A stretch of DNA of 7,776 bases from Bacteroidaceae bacterium (GTDB taxonomy: Bacteria > Bacteroidota > Bacteroidia > Bacteroidales > Bacteroidaceae). The stretch's first letter is position 1. Every line of letters begins with the position of its first letter. Of this stretch, positions 6,828-7,776 are shown in pieces. Position numbers and translations under genes: made by a program. Location of the stretch: NCBI GenBank assembly GCA_017961965.1, contig JAGCWG010000168.1:1-7776 (forward strand). The letters are read 5' to 3'. Under the pieces are notes generated by a model that had not been told where the DNA came from, searched no databases, and worked only from the letters and a program-made list of their open reading frames with translations.

Positions 6828-7322
6828 TCAAAAAAACAAATACATATATATTTCTTTCGCCTTATTTCTCAAAATTGAATATGCCTTTCCTATTTGTGCT
6901 TCCACCGTTTTGACTGATATACCAAGTTTGTCTGCAATCTCTTGATATTTCATGTTGTCACGTTTGCACATTAAAAGAATGTTCTTGCATGCTGGGGGAA
7001 GTTTGTCTATTTGTTTCCACAGTCGTGCTTCTCGTTCGCATATTTCCCGTATGTCGTCAATATTATCGTCTATCACATCTGGAATCTCCATGTCGTACAT
7101 AGAATATCCTTTTACCTTTTGAAAGTCTATGCATGCATTACGAATCATAAGATACATATAGCGGTCTGGATGCATAATAGTGTGCGTGGAATCGTTTTTT
7201 TCAGCAAGTTTTACGAATTGTTCCATTACAATGTCTTCCGCAATATCTATATCATCAACATAGTGTAGTGCATACACACACAAAGCATTATAGTTGTCTC
7301 TGAAAAGTTTATCTAAATTCAT
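6828..7322 (-). CDS. ECF RNA polymerase sigma factor, Bacteroidetes sigma-70 type (FecI-like)
   Basis: A 164-residue sigma factor of the size of the Bacteroidetes sigma-70 expansion family. Region 2 spans about residues 7-70 (LFRDNYNALCVYALHYVDDIDIAEDIVMEQFVKL, then PDRYMYLMIRNACIDF), binding the -10 element and core polymerase. An acidic linker (DVIDDNIDDIREICE) follows. Region 4 spans about 100-152 (LWKQIDKLPPACKNILLM...KYQEIADKLGISVKTVEAQIGKAYSIL), containing the helix-turn-helix that reads the -35 element. It is the first gene of the operon and is followed by its probable anti-sigma partner. A TTG at 7325 directly precedes the ATG at 7322; the ATG is taken as start because the protein normally begins just before the first helix. 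An ECF-type element directly upstream predicts autoregulation, and a TAnnTTTG box further up predicts basal expression. Confidence 0.92.
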   Translation of the reverse strand: MNLDKLFRDNYNALCVYALHYVDDIDIAEDIVMEQFVKLAEKNDSTHTIMHPDRYMYLMIRNACIDFQKVKGYSMYDMEIPDVIDDNIDDIREICEREARLWKQIDKLPPACKNILLMCKRDNMKYQEIADKLGISVKTVEAQIGKAYSILRNKAKEIYMYLFF

Positions 7323-7345
7323 CAATGGTTATTTGTTTATACAAT

Positions 7346-7372
7346 GACGAGCAAATACGTGTTTACCCTTAT
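7346..7372 (-). promoter_or_regulatory. ECF-type autoregulatory promoter before the sigma gene (copy 1)
   Basis: On the minus strand ATAAGGG (7372-7366) and CGTC (7349-7346) are separated by exactly 16 bases, the same layout as the elements at 6794-6820 and 2787-2813. The start codon at 7322 follows 23 nt after the CGTC. ECF sigma factors commonly activate their own gene, and a three-fold match inside one locus makes this sigma factor the obvious candidate reader; that link is inferred. Confidence 0.68.
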
Positions 7373-7470
7373 GCTCAGAATTAAAAACTCATGATTATGG
7401 ATTGTGTACAATAATCAGTAAAATATCATTGTCTTGTTCTTTAAAAATATTGTTAGTAATGAAAAGGATG

Positions 7471-7478
7471 CAAATTTA
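7471..7478 (-). promoter_or_regulatory. Housekeeping -7 box, basal promoter of the sigma operon
   Basis: On the minus strand TAAATTTG (7478-7471) fits the Bacteroidetes -7 consensus TAnnTTTG. Its surroundings share ATGCAAAnnTACGA with the BspA-like gene promoter. I see no good TTG-type -33 element at 19-22 nt, so the box may be weak. Initiation near 7464 would give a leader of about 140 nt before the sigma ATG, passing through the ECF-type element. Confidence 0.5.
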
Positions 7479-7528
7479 CGATTTTTCAACGATATTAATT
7501 GTTTGCTTTTATTGAATTATCTTCTGTC

Positions 7529-7556
7529 TTATTGTGATGCTTGCTCTATGTCAATT
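7529..7556. repeat. Dispersed ~29-bp repeat, right copy
   Basis: TTATTGTGATGCTTGCT followed by CTATGTCAATT matches 834-862 (12 consecutive identical bases, GTGATGCTTGCT, within about 26 matches overall). It lies upstream of the sigma operon at the edge of the compositional change. Confidence 0.5.
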
Positions 7557-7664
7557 TCTGCTCCTTTTTTGGTCTGTTTCGCATTCTGGATGCAAGTATT
7601 CAGCGGTCATATAAATACGATAAGCCTGCCATTCGTGAATACGCATCCAATTGTCCTTTGAAAT

Positions 7665-7687
7665 CGCTCAGGAATGGGCGTTTTTTT
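7665..7687 (+). terminator. Possible rho-independent terminator, plus strand
   Basis: CGCTC (7665-7669) can pair with GGGCG (7676-7680) through four Watson-Crick pairs and one G-U pair, with a 6-base loop, followed immediately by seven T. This is a compact terminator shape for plus-strand transcription. No convincing plus-strand gene ends before it, so it might serve a small RNA or be accidental. Confidence 0.35.
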
Positions 7688-7776
7688 GTACGCGTAGAAA
7701 AATTTCGACCTGTACGGTTGGAAGCCGCTCTGTAAAAAAGTGTGAAACAAGTGTCTCTTGTTAGGTGAACCATATG

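Larger units (their letters stand above)
7323..7776. other. 454-bp unassigned region upstream of the sigma gene, with a GC-rich half
   Basis: 7323-7500 is very AT-rich (27 G/C in 120 bases at 7381-7500) and holds the two promoters of the sigma operon. 7529-7556 is a dispersed repeat. From about 7600 to the window end G+C rises to about 45% (80 of 176 bases). Short open frames exist here on both strands, including a 57-codon minus-strand frame (7773 to 7600) starting MVHLTRDTCF and a plus-strand frame ending FRPVRLEAAL. They overlap antisense, match no family I can name, and cannot be called genes from the sequence alone. An ATG at 7774-7776 on the plus strand might begin a gene outside the window. 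Confidence 0.5.

Noticed and set aside
7011..7268. 85-codon plus-strand open frame
   Set aside because: It is antisense to the sigma-factor gene, whose regions 2 and 4 are clear; the plus-strand product is unstructured and hydrophobic by chance.
7323..7325. TTG start giving a one-residue longer sigma factor
   Set aside because: An ATG follows immediately at 7322; the TTG only extends the frame by chance.
7434..7661. 75-codon plus-strand frame upstream of the sigma gene
   Set aside because: It crosses the AT-rich sigma promoter, and its composition changes abruptly midway; it overlaps another frame (7541-7735) and has no family resemblance.
7746..7762. AACAAG/CTTGTT inverted repeat as a terminator
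   Set aside because: The 6-bp AT-rich stem has no T-run after it on either strand, so it is too weak to call as a separate feature.

Overview
The window looks like Bacteroidales chromosome (Bacteroides/Prevotella-like; genus not resolvable). It is AT-rich. The ribosome-binding regions are A/T-rich without obvious Shine-Dalgarno sequences, and two TAnnTTTG-type -7 boxes are present. The genes are hallmark families of the phylum: a BspA-type leucine-rich-repeat protein, a Bacteroidetes-type ECF sigma factor, a FecR-like membrane protein, a TonB-dependent receptor with STN and carboxypeptidase-regulatory-like domains, a DUF4249 lipoprotein and a PorT-like small beta-barrel. Every convincing gene is on the minus strand, so the locus reads from right to left.

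Layout, in transcription order from the right. 7529-7776 is non-coding or unassigned; it starts with a dispersed repeat and becomes sharply GC-richer. 7323-7500 holds the regulatory region of the sigma gene. Then follow the ECF sigma factor (6828-7322), a miniature FecR-like anti-sigma/signal-relay protein (6320-6775), a TonB-dependent receptor whose start overlaps the preceding stop by 4 bp (3732-6323), a DUF4249 lipoprotein 6 bp further on (2832-3725), an unrecognised lipoprotein (1705-2751) and a small outer-membrane beta-barrel (1002-1673). A perfect 14-bp hairpin (915-949) closes the operon. After a 432-bp spacer lies the N-terminal part of a separately promoted BspA-like LRR protein, cut by the left window edge (1-569).

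The strongest new signal is a 27-bp element, ATAAGGG-N16-(C/A)GTC, present three times with identical spacing. It lies just upstream of the sigma gene, of the anti-sigma gene, and of the lipoprotein/beta-barrel pair. It has the layout of an ECF promoter and suggests that the sigma factor controls its own gene, its antagonist and the two downstream envelope genes. The inferred picture is a cell-surface signalling and uptake system. The receptor binds an unknown ligand together with the DUF4249 lipoprotein and signals through its periplasmic STN domain to the membrane FecR-like protein. That protein frees the sigma factor, which amplifies the whole locus. The transported substrate cannot be read from the sequence.
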